Shown in pieces: positions 1 through 20,583 of a DNA stretch of 64,000 bases. Position 1 is the first letter of the stretch. Every line of letters begins with the position of its first letter. The DNA is from Cacajao melanocephalus (Eukaryota; Chordata; Mammalia; Primates; Pitheciidae), in NCBI GenBank assembly GCA_963573385.1, contig CAUYLG010004982.1, positions 51,201-115,200 of the forward strand, in the 5' to 3' direction. The notes under the pieces are model-generated. The model did no database searches, was not told where the DNA came from, and saw only the letters and a list, made by a program, of their open reading frames with translations. Made by a program: the position numbers and the translations under genes.

Positions 1-250
1 CGGGCGGCGCGCGCGGCTTCCGGGATCCGATTCTTGCGCGGCCCGAGCTCCTTGGCAGGTGGCCCGGCCCTGCGGCGACCCCCGCACCCACAGAGGCCTC
101 GCTAGGCGATGACAGCGCCCCGCGTTAGGTCGGCACCAGCACCGGCTCTGGCGCCTGCCTGTGGGAGGGGCGTGCGCCCGCTCGAGCAGGCGCGGCCTCC
201 AGTGCACTGGGGCCCAGCTAGGGCACCCTCGCGGGACAATGGGTGTCACA
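1..250. promoter_or_regulatory. CpG-rich edge, probable promoter side of the gene to the left
   Basis: The first 250 bases are very rich in G, C and CpG and contain no Alu, unlike the next 18 kb. CpG islands of this kind usually mark promoters. In human, the gene that follows RGS9BP on the same strand is NUDT19, so by synteny this is probably the upstream part of a minus-strand NUDT19 promoter whose coding exon lies off the left edge. No NUDT19 coding sequence can be seen here, and the short open frames at 161-428 resemble nothing I know. The assignment to NUDT19 is inference; the base composition is direct observation. Confidence 0.5.
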
Positions 251-2016
<1,766 letters not shown>

Positions 2017-2340
2017 AGAAATTGGACCTTAATCAACACAGAACGGTGTCCAAAACCTGCACACCACCATGCCTGTCATACTTGGGGCTCTGAGATGACA
2101 CAATTATAGTTTAAGTATGGATCCAGAGATCGCATCATATAAATTCAGTTATCTGAACTGTAGCCAAGAACCAGTGCAGAAGCAAAGAACTGTCCCTGAG
2201 CATCCAAAGAGATATAAATATCATATTCAAATCTAAATTGCTCTGCTCACAGGACAGATTAATTTGTGGATATGTTATTTACCTAATGCTGCTAACAAAT
2301 TATTCCAAAACTTAGTGGCTTAAATCAATAAACACTTAAT

Positions 2341-2990
2341 TGTCCAGGCATGGTGGGTAATACCTGTAACCCTAACACTTTGGGAGGCTGAGGCGGGAGG
2401 ATAACTTGAGGCCGGGAGTTCAAGACCAGCCTGGGAAATATAGTGAGACCTTGCCTCTTTTTTTTTTTTTTTTTCCTTTTTCTTTTTTGAGACAGAGTCT
2501 CACTCTGTCACCCAGGCTGGAGTGCAGTGGCACGAGATCTCAGCTTACTGCAACCTCCACCCCTCAGGGTTCAAATGATTCTCAGCCTCCCGAGTAGCTG
2601 GGATTACAGGTGCCTGCCACTATGCCTGGCTAATTTTTGTACTTGTAGTAGAAATAGGTTTTCACCATCTTGTTTGTACTTTTAGTAGAGACAGGTTTTC
2701 ACCATCTTGGCCAGGCTGATCTTGAGCTCCTGACCTCGTGATCCACCCACCTTGGCCTCCCAAAGTGCTGGGATTATAGGCATGAACCACCTCGACCGGC
2801 CCCCACCTCTTAAAAAAAAATTAGTTGGGTGTTGTAGTGCACGCCTGTTGTCCCAGCTACTCAAGAGGCTGAGATGGGAGGATTGCTTGATCTCAGGAGT
2901 TGGAGGCTGCAGTAAGCCTTGATGGCATCACTGCACTCCGACCTGAGCAACAGAGCAAGACTCTGCCTCAAAAGAAGAAGAAAAAATAAA
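2341..2990 (+). mobile_element. Sense Alu split by an antisense Alu (2459-2803)
   Basis: The left monomer of a sense Alu runs 2341-2458 and stops at its middle. The right monomer resumes at about 2804 and ends in a purine-rich tail near 2990. The interruption is an antisense Alu with its T-run at 2459-2475. That inner Alu carries a short internal tandem duplication at about 2630-2705: the segment around 'tagtagagacaggttttcacc' is repeated in diverged form. The order of events, outer first and inner later, follows from the nesting. Confidence 0.85.
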
Positions 2991-3612
<622 letters not shown>

Positions 3613-3922
3613 GGCCAGGCACCGTGGCTCATGCCAAAGGAGGCTGGGGCGGGTAGATCACCTGAAGTCAGAAGTTTGAGGCCAGCCTGGCCAACATGGT
3701 GAAACCCTATCTCTACTGAAAATACAAAAAAATTAGCCAGGTTTGGTGGTGCGTGCCTGTAATCCCAGCTACCTGGGAGGCTGAGGGAGGAGAATTGCTT
3801 GACCCCAGGAGTCAGAGGTGGCAGTGTGCTGAGGTCACACCACTGCCCTCTAGCCTGGACAACAAGAGTGAAAACACTGTCTCAAAAAAAAAAAAAAAAA
3901 AAAAAGAGAAAAGAAAAAAAAA
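3613..3922 (+). mobile_element. Alu, sense, with target-site duplication
   Basis: This sense Alu with a long A-run tail has a small deletion in its left monomer, where the usual consensus after 'gctcatgcc' is missing. It is flanked by the 10-bp direct repeat 'ttacactcca' (about 3604-3613 and 3923-3932), the mark of L1-driven insertion. Confidence 0.9.
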
Positions 3923-4039
3923 GTTACACTCCATTATTTCCACGGTATCTTAGTGTTACACTGGTTAGCTCTATTCAGTGTGAGAGGGAGGAAATACCAG
4001 GAGATGGCAGGGTTACCTTGGAGCCTGGCTCTAAAGGAA

Positions 4040-4400
4040 TGCCGAATTTATACAGAAAAGAGGTTTGTTTGGCTCACAATTGTGTAGGCTATACAGGAAC
4101 CATTGTGCCAGCATCTGCTTCTGGAGGCTTCAGGAAACTTCCTATCATGACAGAAGGCAAGAGGGGGCGGCATATCACGTGGCGAGAGGGAGCAAGAGAG
4201 ATGCCAGGCTGTTTTAAACAACCAGCTCTCTCATGATCTAATAGAGCGAGAACTCCCTCATTACCATGGTGAAGGCACCAGGCCCTTCATGAGGGATCCG
4301 CCCCCATGACACAGACACCTCCTGCTAGGCCCAAATCTAGCACCGGGGATCACATTTCAATATGAGATTTGGAGGGGGCAAGTATCCAAACCATAGCACT
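4040..4400 (-). mobile_element. ERVL-MaLR solo LTR (MST/MLT1-like), minus strand
   Basis: Read on the minus strand, the segment has the MaLR LTR layout: a start near 4398 with the 'tatggtttgga' type motif, a 'ccaaatctcat' box, and 'gttctcgctctattag' in the middle. It ends with a polyadenylation-like end near 4040. No internal retroviral sequence flanks it, so it is a solitary LTR. The MaLR assignment is from memory of the consensus; the exact subfamily (MSTD or MLT1A-like) is uncertain. Confidence 0.65.
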
Positions 4401-4414
4401 ACCACAGTGGATTT

Positions 4415-4700
4415 AAAAAATGAAGCCATCTAAGCATTAGAAGAAAACAGAAAAATACCTCTATAACCTTTGACTTGAAATCTAGAGGCAATAAAGGATT
4501 GATCAACTGCACTCTGTCCATATATGTAACTTTATTATGACAAAAACCACCATCAGCAAAGTCTAAGATAAATGATTAACAGAAAAATTATCTGCAGTGT
4601 CCATCACAAAGACTAAGAGTTGAGGAAAAATGGAGAAGAAAAACCCTACAACTGTGTAGAAAAAAGGGGCAAGAGATATGAAAAGACAATTCATAGTGAT
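4415..4700 (+). mobile_element. degraded L1 fragment, sense
   Basis: The A-rich, T-poor sense strand resembles the late ORF2 region of old L1 elements, for instance 'gaagccatctaagcattag', 'attatgacaaaaaccacc' and 'aaaattatctgcagtg'. It is heavily broken and codes for nothing. The boundaries are approximate. Confidence 0.5.
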
Positions 4701-4949
4701 TTAGTGAAAGTCAGACAGCCAGCAAGTACAGGAATCTGTCTCCAAACCAGCCAGCATGTCTCAGAGTGCCCTGTCCTGTTCTGCCTGTGGCACCGTGCCA
4801 GCTGCCCAGGTCTGACGGTAGGGCACACAGCACCTCTAAGAAACACAGCAATTATCCTGTGCCACTGGGTCACAAGAGATCAGGTAGCTTTGTTTATGAC
4901 AACAGTTGATCACTTCTTAGCTAAAGACAATTAACTCTATTCTGAGATG

Positions 4950-4985
4950 GAGCAGGGATCACTCTCGGAGCAGGGATCACTCTCG
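4950..4985. repeat. exact 18-bp tandem duplication
   Basis: The unit 'gagcagggatcactctcg' occurs twice back to back without a mismatch, in otherwise unique sequence. It is probably a recent replication-slippage duplication. Confidence 0.9.
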
Positions 4986-5126
4986 GGGCCCTGTGCCCCT
5001 CTCCCCACCCCACCAAAGCATTTCCATAAAGGAAAATCCTGAGTTCCTTTAATGGAAATTCCAGACACACAGCGAGCAGTTGAAAATAAATGAGCACCTT
5101 GATAAGCAAGAAGGTAATAGTCACTT

Positions 5127-5567
<441 letters not shown>

Positions 5568-5811
5568 AACATATGTCCCTGAATTATTTTTCAGAAACCC
5601 AGCCCTACCACAATGGATCCTCTGGCACAGAGATCTGAGATAAGAGGGGCTGATCTCTGACCACCATTCTCTGTGCTAAATTTCTCCCTGAAATGCTGGG
5701 AGGGAGTCACACCCACAGGCCAGAGACAACATTCATTTCTGCTGATCCCAGATTTTCTGCTGATCAGCATTCATTTGGCTGATCCCGCCTTCAATCACAA
5801 ATCAGAAAATC

Positions 5812-6154
5812 TTTTTTTTTTTTTTTTTAAAGAGACAGGGTCTCACTCTGTCCCCAGGCTGGAGTGCAGTGGCATAATCATGGCTCACTGCCGTCTCGAA
5901 CTCCTAGGCTTAAGTGATGCTCCAGCTTGGCCTCCTGAGTAGCTGGGACTACAGGTGTGTGCCACCACATCCCGCTAATATGTTTCTTTTCTTCCTTCTT
6001 TCTTCTTCTTCTTCTTCTTTTTTTTTTTTTTTTTTTGTAGAAACAGAGTCTTCCTGTGTTGAACAGGCTGGTCTCGAACTCCTGGCCTCAGGTGTTCTGT
6101 CTGCCTTGGCTTCCCAGAGTGCTGTGATTACAGGCATGAGCCACCGTGCCTGGC
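5812..6154 (-). mobile_element. Alu, antisense, with expanded middle linker and 18-bp target duplication
   Basis: The T-run starts at about 5812 and the element ends at 6154. The A-rich linker between monomers has grown into a pyrimidine microsatellite of TTC/CTT repeats followed by a T-run (about 5990-6037). The 18-bp duplication 'acaaatcagaaaatcttt' lies on both sides. Confidence 0.9.
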
Positions 6155-6477
6155 CAACAAATCAGAAAATCTTTGAATCCACCTATGACCTCTGGTCTTC
6201 CCCTGACTCACCCCTCCCTTCAAAATGAGGTTGAGCCTTAAGCATAAGCTGCTGGATTCTCCTTGTTTGGTGCCCTGCAAATAACCCCCTCTTTCTATCA
6301 CTGCAAACCTTAATGTGGGTGTTGGCTTTACTGCATTGGGTGAGCAGACCCCAGTTAGGTCAGATAGCAGTTCCTCTGTTCTAGTGGTCCTCTCTTTGTT
6401 TTCATCTTCTTCATCTTTATCTGAGTCTCCCACATCCGCTTGGCTCTAGCGGTCCTCTCTAGCTATCTGTACCATAA

Positions 6478-6882
<405 letters not shown>

Positions 6883-7270
6883 TAAGCAAATTCTTCTTAA
6901 CTCCTGTATCAATCTGAGCCAGCCCCTAAACAAGATGGAGTTGCTCTGGTTCAAATGCATCTCACACAACCTTGCCCCAAAGTAAGCATGGGGGATGTAT
7001 GTTACCTATATGTTCACCCATTGCACGTGCGATCAACATCCCCATAAATATGTACAGCTTCCCCCAAAAGCTGCTGAATATGACTTTCTTGGGTAATACA
7101 GACCCTGAGAGGCATAAAACCCAACCTGCCCTTTCCCTCTTTGAAGAGAAAGACCTTTACAAACTGATATCCTGTGGTGTTTTGGATGAGAATACAAAGT
7201 GACATGGGGGAGCTTTTTCGCGGTGATGGAAACGTTCTGTATCTTTTTGGCTGTAGTAGTGTTTACATGA

Positions 7271-7932
<662 letters not shown>

Positions 7933-8332
7933 TACACTTCAATACATTTAACTTTAAAAAGTATATAGGTTTCAACTTTAGATTGACCTGAATTTCCTTC
8001 TCTTACTTAGAGCTTGTTGTTATGTACTGTGGCATAATATGAAATACAAAATACACTCGTCTTTGTCCTGGGTTCCTGTCATAAAAGCTCTGAATATCTT
8101 TGGGAATGCCATGAGCCACAGGAGTGTCTTTTGTTATTCATACTGAACTTCTTTGATAACACCTGAGTTTATGCTTCTGAGGTGACTTAGTGTGGGGCCC
8201 TGAAATACTTAAGAGGGGAGCAAGTCACCAGACAGACCAAGCGATTAGAGGATTAGAGGGTTGGAACTTAGGCCAATCACCAAACCCCCAGCAAAGGTGG
8301 TGAGAGGACTGGAGACTAAGTCCTATAAAATC
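7933..8332. other. unique intergenic sequence, nothing recognised
   Basis: No Alu, recognisable old repeat, plausible exon or RNA gene is seen. The composition is AT-rich and typical of intergenic DNA. Confidence 0.4.
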
Positions 8333-8926
<594 letters not shown>

Positions 8927-9166
8927 TTGGTGCGCTTCTGGATTGCTGAAGACATGGAGGTGGTGGGAGGGTGGCTCACCCAGAGGGCCGTGGAAGCTCC
9001 GTGTGCACTGAAACTTTGCGCTATCTGTTATCTCTAGCTTTAATTATCTCTCTCATAATTAACTGGTAAATGTAAGTAAAGTATCAGGACAAAACAACAC
9101 ATTTAGTTAAGATCTTAACTGGTTTTTATTTTCAATTCTGGAATCAGGCAACTCCTCATTCTGTAA

Positions 9167-9763
<597 letters not shown>

Positions 9764-10056
9764 GCTGGCTTTGGGGATTTGGCTATCATCTCTCACTCTC
9801 CTGATTCCTAGGAAAGTCAGATAAAAAGTTAGTTTCAGCATGGTGACATGGAACTTTTAGCATGATTGACTCCATTTTGGATTGGTCTGTTGGGCCTAAT
9901 GCAGGAGCTCAGTTCGAACCAAAGGTCTCCTATAAATTTCATGTAACAAGTGTTGCCCTGAGTTGTGTGAGCCATCTTAGCAAATGATTAAACCCAACAA
10001 GGGGGGTCATGGGAACTCCAACTTATGTCCCATGAATGAGAAGCCCAGGTCACACT

Positions 10057-11382
<1,326 letters not shown>

Positions 11383-11514
11383 CTAACAGCCAGAAGAAGC
11401 AATATTTGAAATGTGACTTTGATCTGTCTTGACCATGGCCAAAGATCTTTCATACGGAGACCTATCTTCTAGGATTGCATCCTGCATTAAAGATCTGAGT
11501 ATAATCATATTGCG

Positions 11515-11808
11515 AGTGGGGCAGGGTAGCTCACATCTGCCACCCAGCACTTTGGGAGGCTGAAGGAGGCAGATTGCTTGAGCCCAGGAGTTTGAGAACA
11601 GCCTGGGCAACTTAGTGAGATCCTGTCTCTGCTAAAAAGACAAAAATTAGCTGGGCATGGTAGCACACATGTGTAGTCCCAGCTACTTGGGAGGCTGAGG
11701 TAGGAGGATCGCCTAAGCCCAGGAAGTAGAGGCTGGAGTAAGGCGTGATTGGGCCACTGCACTTCAGTGAGGACAACGGGAGTGAGACTGTCTCATAAAA
11801 AAAAAAAA
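11515..11808 (+). mobile_element. Alu, sense, old (J-like)
   Basis: This diverged sense Alu starts with 'ggggcagggtagctcac' and ends in an A-run at about 11796-11808. The many substitutions suggest one of the oldest Alu subfamilies. Confidence 0.8.
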
Positions 11809-11872
11809 TCACATTGTAGAAAGGCACTTGGAGATTTGCAGTACTGAACATCTTATGTAATGAAATCTGTGA

Positions 11873-13024
<1,152 letters not shown>

Positions 13025-13406
13025 GAAAACAAAATAAAAAATTCCTAAAAACAAACCAAAATCAAAAAGTAGACAGAAAGTCCTGAATTCCACCTTAAAG
13101 CTGATGTTGAATACACAATCAAGCTAGGCTATGCTTGTGTTTCCCAGCGTTAAAGCAGCTCGTGCAGTTCTGAGGCTACCGAGTTACTTATGGGATATGA
13201 TTCTACCAGCCTCCAAGACAAATGACAGAGCTTCCTATCTATCTACTGTTTCCCAGAATCCGGATGTTCAGGTGGCCTGGATTGCTGGGTGAAACAGACT
13301 GTTTTAATAATTAATGGGCTTTCTTAGACTCTGACTTAGAGCCTGAATTTAAATTCCTAATCTAATTTAAATACTACCAATAAGTAGCATTTACACACAT
13401 TTGCTT

Positions 13407-13696
13407 TTTTTTTTTTGGGGGGGACAGAGTTTCGCTCTTACTGCCCAGGCTGGAGCGCACTATCTCAGCTCACCGCAATCTCCACCTCCTGGGTTCAACT
13501 GATTCTCTTGCCTCAGCCTCCCGAGTAGCTGAGATTACAGGCATGCGCCACCACACCCAGCTAATTTTGTATTTTTAGTAGAGACAGGGTTTCTCCCTGT
13601 TGGTCAGGCTGGTCTCGAACTCCCAACCTCAGGTGATCCGCCCGCCTTGGCCTCCCAAAGCGCTGGGATTACAGACGTGAGCCACTGCGCCCGGCC
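13407..13696 (-). mobile_element. Alu, antisense, full length
   Basis: A T-run at 13407 followed by a G-run leads into a well-preserved antisense Alu ending at 'gcgcccggcc'. Confidence 0.9.
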
Positions 13697-14461
13697 CACG
13701 CATTTGATTTTAAGCCCATTCACTAATTCTGATGTGCACTAAAATAACGATACGCTTAGTTAATTCTGATTCTGAAAATTAATATGAAGTTTTAAAGTAT
13801 TTTTATTAGTTTTTGAAACTAGTATCAGACAATAACCAGAACATGATATGATTCCATTCCATTATACACAAAAACCAAACAACTACAGCAACAAAGACAA
13901 AACAAAACCAACACACATAGCCCTTTCTTGTTTAACTGCATTCTGTTCAATGTTTTAAGCTCTAGAAGGGGAGTCTTCGAGTTAATCAGTTAGGACCCTC
14001 ATGTTGCAAATGAGAGACGTGAGGCACAAGTAGGTCAATGACTTATTGAGGTACTTGGAGAGAGAGGCAGTGTCCTCTACCCATCGCAGCTGGCTGGGCC
14101 TTGCAGGAGGAAACACACCCCAAAAAAATGTAGAGGCCAGTTCTACTGCATTCATTTCACACCCTGGGGCTTGCATCCTTAAAAAGTATTCATTCCAGAA
14201 CAGAGAAGTACATTTTGAAAAGGAGTAGAGTAGTTACACATGTACCAATGTGCACATTAAAAAGTAAAATAAAATGCAGCGTTGTCAAAGTCCCACGCAA
14301 ACTAGAACTGTCTTTAACCAAAACTACTCTGTAATCATTCAATATCACACATCTTTTATGTTGCTTACTGTAAACCTTAGGTAAATCATGACATTTATGC
14401 TCTAGTTTTATTTACCAAAAATATTTTTTCCTTGTGGGACTTAAAAGTGTACATTCTTAGC
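13697..14461. other. unique intergenic sequence with L2/MIR-like remnant
   Basis: Around 13990-14110 the wording 'gcaaatgagagacgtgaggcacaag' recalls the 'aaactgaggcac' signature of L2/MIR elements. The rest shows no gene-like feature; the open frames at 13982-14228 are short and resemble nothing. Confidence 0.4.
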
Positions 14462-15748
<1,287 letters not shown>

Positions 15749-16171
15749 CGCTGGGCATGGTGGTGCAAGTCTATAGTCTCAGCCATTCAGAAGGCTGAGG
15801 CAAGAGGATCGCTTGGGCTCAGGAGTTTGAAGTTATAATGAGCTACCATTGTACCACTGCACTCCAGCATGGGTGATAGATTCAGACCCTGTCTCAAAAA
15901 AAAAAAAAAAACAAACAAAAACAAAATAAAAAGAAAAACCCTGTTTGTCCCACTGCTCTCAGTGGAACACACAGCATCTGACGTGTTAATTTCAACAGTA
16001 GGTTCTGCTAAGCCATTTTTTAAAAAAATTCATGAACCTGGCCGGGCACAGTGGCTCACGCTTGTAATCCCAGCACTTTAGGGGGCCGAGGTGGGCAGAT
16101 CACCTGAGGTCGGTAGTTTGAGACCAACCTGGTCAACATAGTGAAACCCCGTCTCAAAAAAAAAAAAAAAT
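15749..16171 (+). mobile_element. Two partial sense Alus (15749-15930; 16040-16171)
   Basis: The first is a right-monomer-like piece. The second is a left monomer that ends early in an A-run after 'gaaaccccgtctc'. It still carries a target duplication ('aattcatgaacc' / 'aattcacgaacc'), so it inserted as a short element or shrank by internal deletion. Confidence 0.8.
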
Positions 16172-16256
16172 TCACGAACCAAAATACCTTGATAAGAACA
16201 AAGGTTTCCAGTGTTAGAAACAGGAGAATACCATTAGGACTTGGGTTTTAGGTACA

Positions 16257-17105
16257 TTTTTTTTTTCTTTTCTTTTTTTTTTTTTTTTTTTTTTAGACGG
16301 AGTCTTGCTCCATTGCCCAGGCTGGAGTGTAGTGACACAATATTGCTCATTGCAACCTCCGCCCCCTGCATTCAAGTGATTCTCCTGCCTCAACCTCCCG
16401 AGTAGCCAGGACTACAGGCGTGGCGTGTGCCACCATTCCGGGCTAGTTTTTGTATTTTTTAGTAGAGATAGGGTTTTGATATGTTGGCCAGAGTGATCTC
16501 AAACTCCTGGCCACAGGTGATCTACCTGTCTCAGCCTCCCAAAGTGCTGGGATTACAGGCTTGAGCCACTGTGCCGGCCTAGGTATATTTTCCAACACAG
16601 GGTTATGAAATGTCCCAGCCTTCTCTTGCCAGAGAGCGATGAGACTCTGGGGAAGGTAGCAAGATACTCCAGGTGTGGGAGGAGGGGCTTAAAAACGTTC
16701 TATGTCATCTCCAAAGGCACTCTGGGCAACCAGGTGCAAAAGAATGGGAAGTGGCCCTTATTCGGATTCACCCAGACTGGATGAAGCAGGAGTTCTTGTT
16801 ATTAGTAACTGTCAGCTAACCATGGTGGTTCACACCTATAAATCTCAGGGTTTTGGGAGGCTGATGTGGGAGGATCGCTTAAGCCCAGGAGTTTGAGAAC
16901 AGTCTGGGCAACATAGTGAAGGCTCCATCTCTACAAGGACTAAAATATAAAAATATTTAAATAATTAGTTGGTTGTGATGGTGCACGCCTGTAGTCCCAG
17001 ACGGGAGGATGAGACAGGAGGATCTCTCAAGCCCGAGTTTCAGGCTTCAGTGAGCTATGATGTGCCACTGTACTCTAGCCTCAGCAACAGAGAGACCCAG
17101 TCTTA
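16257..17105. mobile_element. Antisense Alu (16257-16579) and old sense Alu (16814-17105)
   Basis: The antisense copy has a target duplication ('taggtacatttt' / 'taggtatatttt'). The sense copy is highly diverged and J-like, with a degraded tail. Confidence 0.85.
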
Positions 17106-17481
17106 AAATACATACATATATATTTAATTGTAAAATGTTTCATTAGCCTAAGACCTTGTGGGTCTTTTAGAAGCACGATCACAGTCACAAACACAGATCC
17201 CACATTTGCCCTATCTGAGCTACTGGAATCTTTAGTCCTCCTGAGAAGTGGGGGGTTGGTGGTGGAGGGACTCTTAAGTCTGGGTGCCCTGAGAACACCC
17301 CTTCTGGCATCCACTTCTGCCCCTTGGTCCTCCAAGCTACCCTTGTGAAAAATGGCCAATTCCTTTCCCGTGGTCCCCAGTCTCACTTCTGGGGTAAAAA
17401 GGAATTTTTTAAAAATCCTTGTCAGTTTTCAGCCAAAGTCTCTGAAATTTATTGCAAATTACTGTTAGAAAGTTAAATGTG

Positions 17482-17788
<307 letters not shown>

Positions 17789-18019
17789 GAAAGTTAAATG
17801 CATCTGTTTTCACAGCCTGACTTCCCCAAGAACGGGACAGAGCTCCAGAGCTCTCTCTGGACCACAGGTGGGAGTTGGCAGCACTGCTCAGGCAGATGTC
17901 ATCCTGGGACCAAGGACCAAACATTTTCTTACTTGTTGATCAAAAGAATTAGGGGCCACTTAACATTCTGTCATTTACACCTGTGGTTCCAGTATTTTAT
18001 GCTACTTAAGAATATAGAT

Positions 18020-18025
18020 TTTATT
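18020..18025 (-). terminator. RGS9BP: candidate polyadenylation signal for RGS9BP
   Basis: On the minus strand this hexamer reads AATAAA, about 1.85 kb downstream of the RGS9BP stop codon. A second AATAAA lies closer, at 18664-18669. The human transcript as I remember it is a single exon near 2.9 kb, which would suit the farther signal. Which one is used cannot be decided here. Confidence 0.35.
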
Positions 18026-18066
18026 TTGAAGTGAAATTATAGAAAAAATAAAGAATATTGCTTTTA

Positions 18067-18558
18067 GACTGAGCATGGTGACTCATGCCTATAATCCCAG
18101 TACTTTGGGAGGCCAAGATGTGAGGACTGCTTGAGGCCAGGACCAGCCTGGGCAACATAGTCACATCCTGTCTCTACAAAAAATTAGTTGAGTGCAGTGG
18201 TGCACACCGTCAGTCCCAGCTACTTGGGAGGCTGAGTGGGAGGATAGCTTGAGCCCAGGAATTCAAGGCTGTGGTTTGAATTCCTGGGATTGTGCCAATG
18301 CACTCCAGCCTGTGTGACACAGCAATATCCTGTCTCTAAAGAAAAATAAAAATAAATAAATGATTAATTAAATAAACTGCCTTAAAAAACCTTAGTTAGG
18401 TGTGGTGACACACACCTGTAGTTGCAGCTACTCAGGAGGCTGAGGTAGGAGGACAGCTCGAACCCCAGATTTGGAGGCTGCAGTGAGCCACAATCACACC
18501 ATTGCACTCCAGCCTGGGTGACAGAGGGAGACCCTGTCTCAAAAAAGAAAAAAAAATA
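18067..18558 (+). mobile_element. Old sense Alu (18067-18362) and right-monomer fragment (18391-18558)
   Basis: The first is a diverged dimeric Alu with a tail made of AAAT units. The second holds only the right-hand monomer and a short A-rich tail. Confidence 0.8.
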
Positions 18559-18663
18559 TATCAACTTCAAAAATAGATGCAATGTATATTTAGTAATCTA
18601 ACTATCTATGTAAAGATGCTATGTTTGACTCATTGGCAGGTATGAGTTCATGGCCCAATGTTC

Positions 18664-18669
18664 TTTATT
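18664..18669 (-). terminator. RGS9BP: proximal candidate polyadenylation signal for RGS9BP
   Basis: AATAAA on the minus strand, about 1.2 kb past the RGS9BP stop codon and before any Alu is reached on that strand. This is an alternative to the hexamer at 18020-18025. Confidence 0.35.
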
Positions 18670-19875
18670 TAAAAAACAGCTTTCATAGTACACACTGTGG
18701 TGACGTCATTTTTCTTTCAGAGGATTATTACTTTTTAAAAGCTTCTTAAAAAGCTTCTTAAATTCCAAGTTAAAGCTGTTACATTCTAACCCAGTCTCAG
18801 AGCTGATTGGCTCAAAACCTCTGTGGGCCAGTAATGCTACATTACCCTGGAGGGGCAGGCAAGCGTGCGGGTCAGGGAGCTGACAAAGCCAGCCCTCCTA
18901 CTGGCCAGCACGCACATTCCAGGGGATAAATAGGATTAAGTGCTCTAAAGAGGATTCCCAGCCCTCCCACAAAGGAGGATCAAACACTCTGGTCTAGTTC
19001 TGGAAAAAAAAAATAAAATAAAATAAGCCCCAGAGAATGAGAAAGTGCCAGTTTAAACAGCAGGTGGCCCTATCCCAAGCCTCTGCTCTTCCTCTTACCC
19101 CCATCTCTGGATGGCTGGGGAGAGCCCTTTTCTGCAGCAAGTGTGCGCACTGAGTCCAAGTCCGTGAGAGTGGGTTCAACCCACCCTCTTTGGTTTCCTA
19201 AACAGGGCCAGCCCCTGGGTGGCAGTGGGAGGTCATGACCTCAAATCTCTTCTAGCTGCTTTTGGGGACGAATGGATAAACTCTGCCAGGAAGCGTTAGC
19301 GCGCCTTAGAGAACGCCCTTTGTATGAACTGCTCTTGGCACACTCTCCTAAATTTAGGCCCCAAAGATGAAGGTAATAAAAACTGCTGACATCTGATCGC
19401 AATTTGTTTCTTGTCCAGGAAACAGACCAACCAACCACAAAGAGCCAAACAGCACCCCTCTCCAAGCTTCACTCCACCCCACCCCACTTTTCAAACTGTC
19501 CCACGCAGAAAGGGGGCGACACCGGCAGGAGTGGGGGTTTTCAGGACTCCCTGTAAAGACGCCCCAACAGCACACGTGTTAACTCATTAACTCGGAGGGA
19601 TCTGGGGACACTGTGATGGTTTTCTATTAATAGGGAATAAAGCTCCTGCAGACATTAGCGGTAATGCCCTGACCGCCCGCGCAAAGTTAACTCCTCCCGG
19701 GCCAGCAAGAGGAAACCGTGTCCTGCCCAGGCAGAAGTGCGCTGGAAACGCGCGTGTCCCCATGCACACACGGGGTTTTAGGACCGCTCCCCTTGCACAG
19801 ACCAGACCCCACACCCATCCCGAGTCTTGTCGCCGGGGAGGGAGCGGGGGAGGGCAGGCGGCCGTCGGGTGTCCG
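18670..19875 (-). other. RGS9BP: probable 3'UTR of RGS9BP
   Basis: This Alu-free stretch directly downstream of the RGS9BP stop codon leads to the AATAAA candidates. The absence of repeats, against their high density on either side, fits a transcribed UTR under some constraint. No other gene is seen. Short open frames at 19241-19814 are not conserved-looking. Confidence 0.5.
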
Positions 19876-20583
19876 TCAGCTCAGCTTCGCCACGCACACG
19901 GCTAAGACCACAGCCGCCAGCAGCACGGCGGCGAAAAGGATGGCGGCCAGAGCCTTCCTGGGGTCGAAGCCCCCTTGGCGCTCCTCCACGGACACGACCG
20001 AGGAGGGGCCGGCGCCGACCGTGGACAGGAGCTCGGCGCCAGGCGCCTGCCGGGCTTGCACGGTCCAGCGGGGCACGTTGACTTTCATCTCCATGTTGTC
20101 GATCATCTCGCCCACCTGAAGGACCTCGCGCTCCAGCTCGCGCAGGTCCGCGACATCGAAGTCGCCCTCCGCCTCCAGCCGCAGGCTACGGGTGCTCAGC
20201 GCGCGCGCTGCCACACCGGAGGAGGCGCCCGCCACGCCCGTGCACACCAGCGGCCGCCGCGGTGCGTGCAGTGGAAACGCGGCGCCCAGCTCCAGCGCGC
20301 GTCGCATGTCCGCTTCCAGCAGGTCCAGGCAGCCCGAGAAGGCCACCCAGAGCCGCTCGAACTCCGCGCGCTCGTCGGCGGCCAGGCCCCGGTCGCGCAG
20401 CACGGCAGTAAGCCGGGCGCAGGTGGCCACTGCCAGCTCCTGGGCTTTCTGGCGCGTCTTTTGCAGCTCCTGCCGTAGGTTCTGCGAGTCCGCCGAGCCG
20501 CCGACGGTCAGCACCAGGTGGTGGTAGCACGCGGTCGTCTTGTTGAGCCCGTCCAGCAGCGCCTTGCACTCCTCCCTCGCCAT
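19876..20583 (-). CDS. RGS9BP: RGS9-binding protein (R9AP), complete single-exon CDS
   Basis: This encodes a 235-residue protein that I recognise as R9AP. R9AP tethers the RGS9-1/Gbeta5 complex to photoreceptor disc membranes, so that transducin GTP hydrolysis, and thus recovery from light, is fast. Residues 1-130 are the helical N-terminal region (start MAREECKALLDGLNK). Residues about 145-185 form the SNARE-like helix, with DLRELEREVLQ and GEMIDNMEMK. A C-terminal membrane anchor spans about 211-231, rich in Ala, Val and Leu, followed by a short AKLS tail. The length equals the human protein. The start is the first Met of the family, with G at -3 and G at +4, a good Kozak context. No intron interrupts the frame, as known for this gene. 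Compared with the human protein as I recall it, about ten residues differ, mostly near the C-terminus. The frame is intact, so the gene should be functional. Confidence 0.96.
   Translation of the reverse strand: MAREECKALLDGLNKTTACYHHLVLTVGGSADSQNLRQELQKTRQKAQELAVATCARLTAVLRDRGLAADERAEFERLWVAFSGCLDLLEADMRRALELGAAFPLHAPRRPLVCTGVAGASSGVAARALSTRSLRLEAEGDFDVADLRELEREVLQVGEMIDNMEMKVNVPRWTVQARQAPGAELLSTVGAGPSSVVSVEERQGGFDPRKALAAILFAAVLLAAVVLAVCVAKLS

Noticed and set aside
1..250. NUDT19 first exon in the window
   Set aside because: None of the NUDT19 N-terminal coding sequence that I remember can be found on the minus strand here; only promoter-type sequence is visible.
19975..20478. Plus-strand 167-codon frame and minus-strand 127-codon frame overlapping RGS9BP
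   Set aside because: Shadow frames of the RGS9BP coding sequence, which is clearly the real one.
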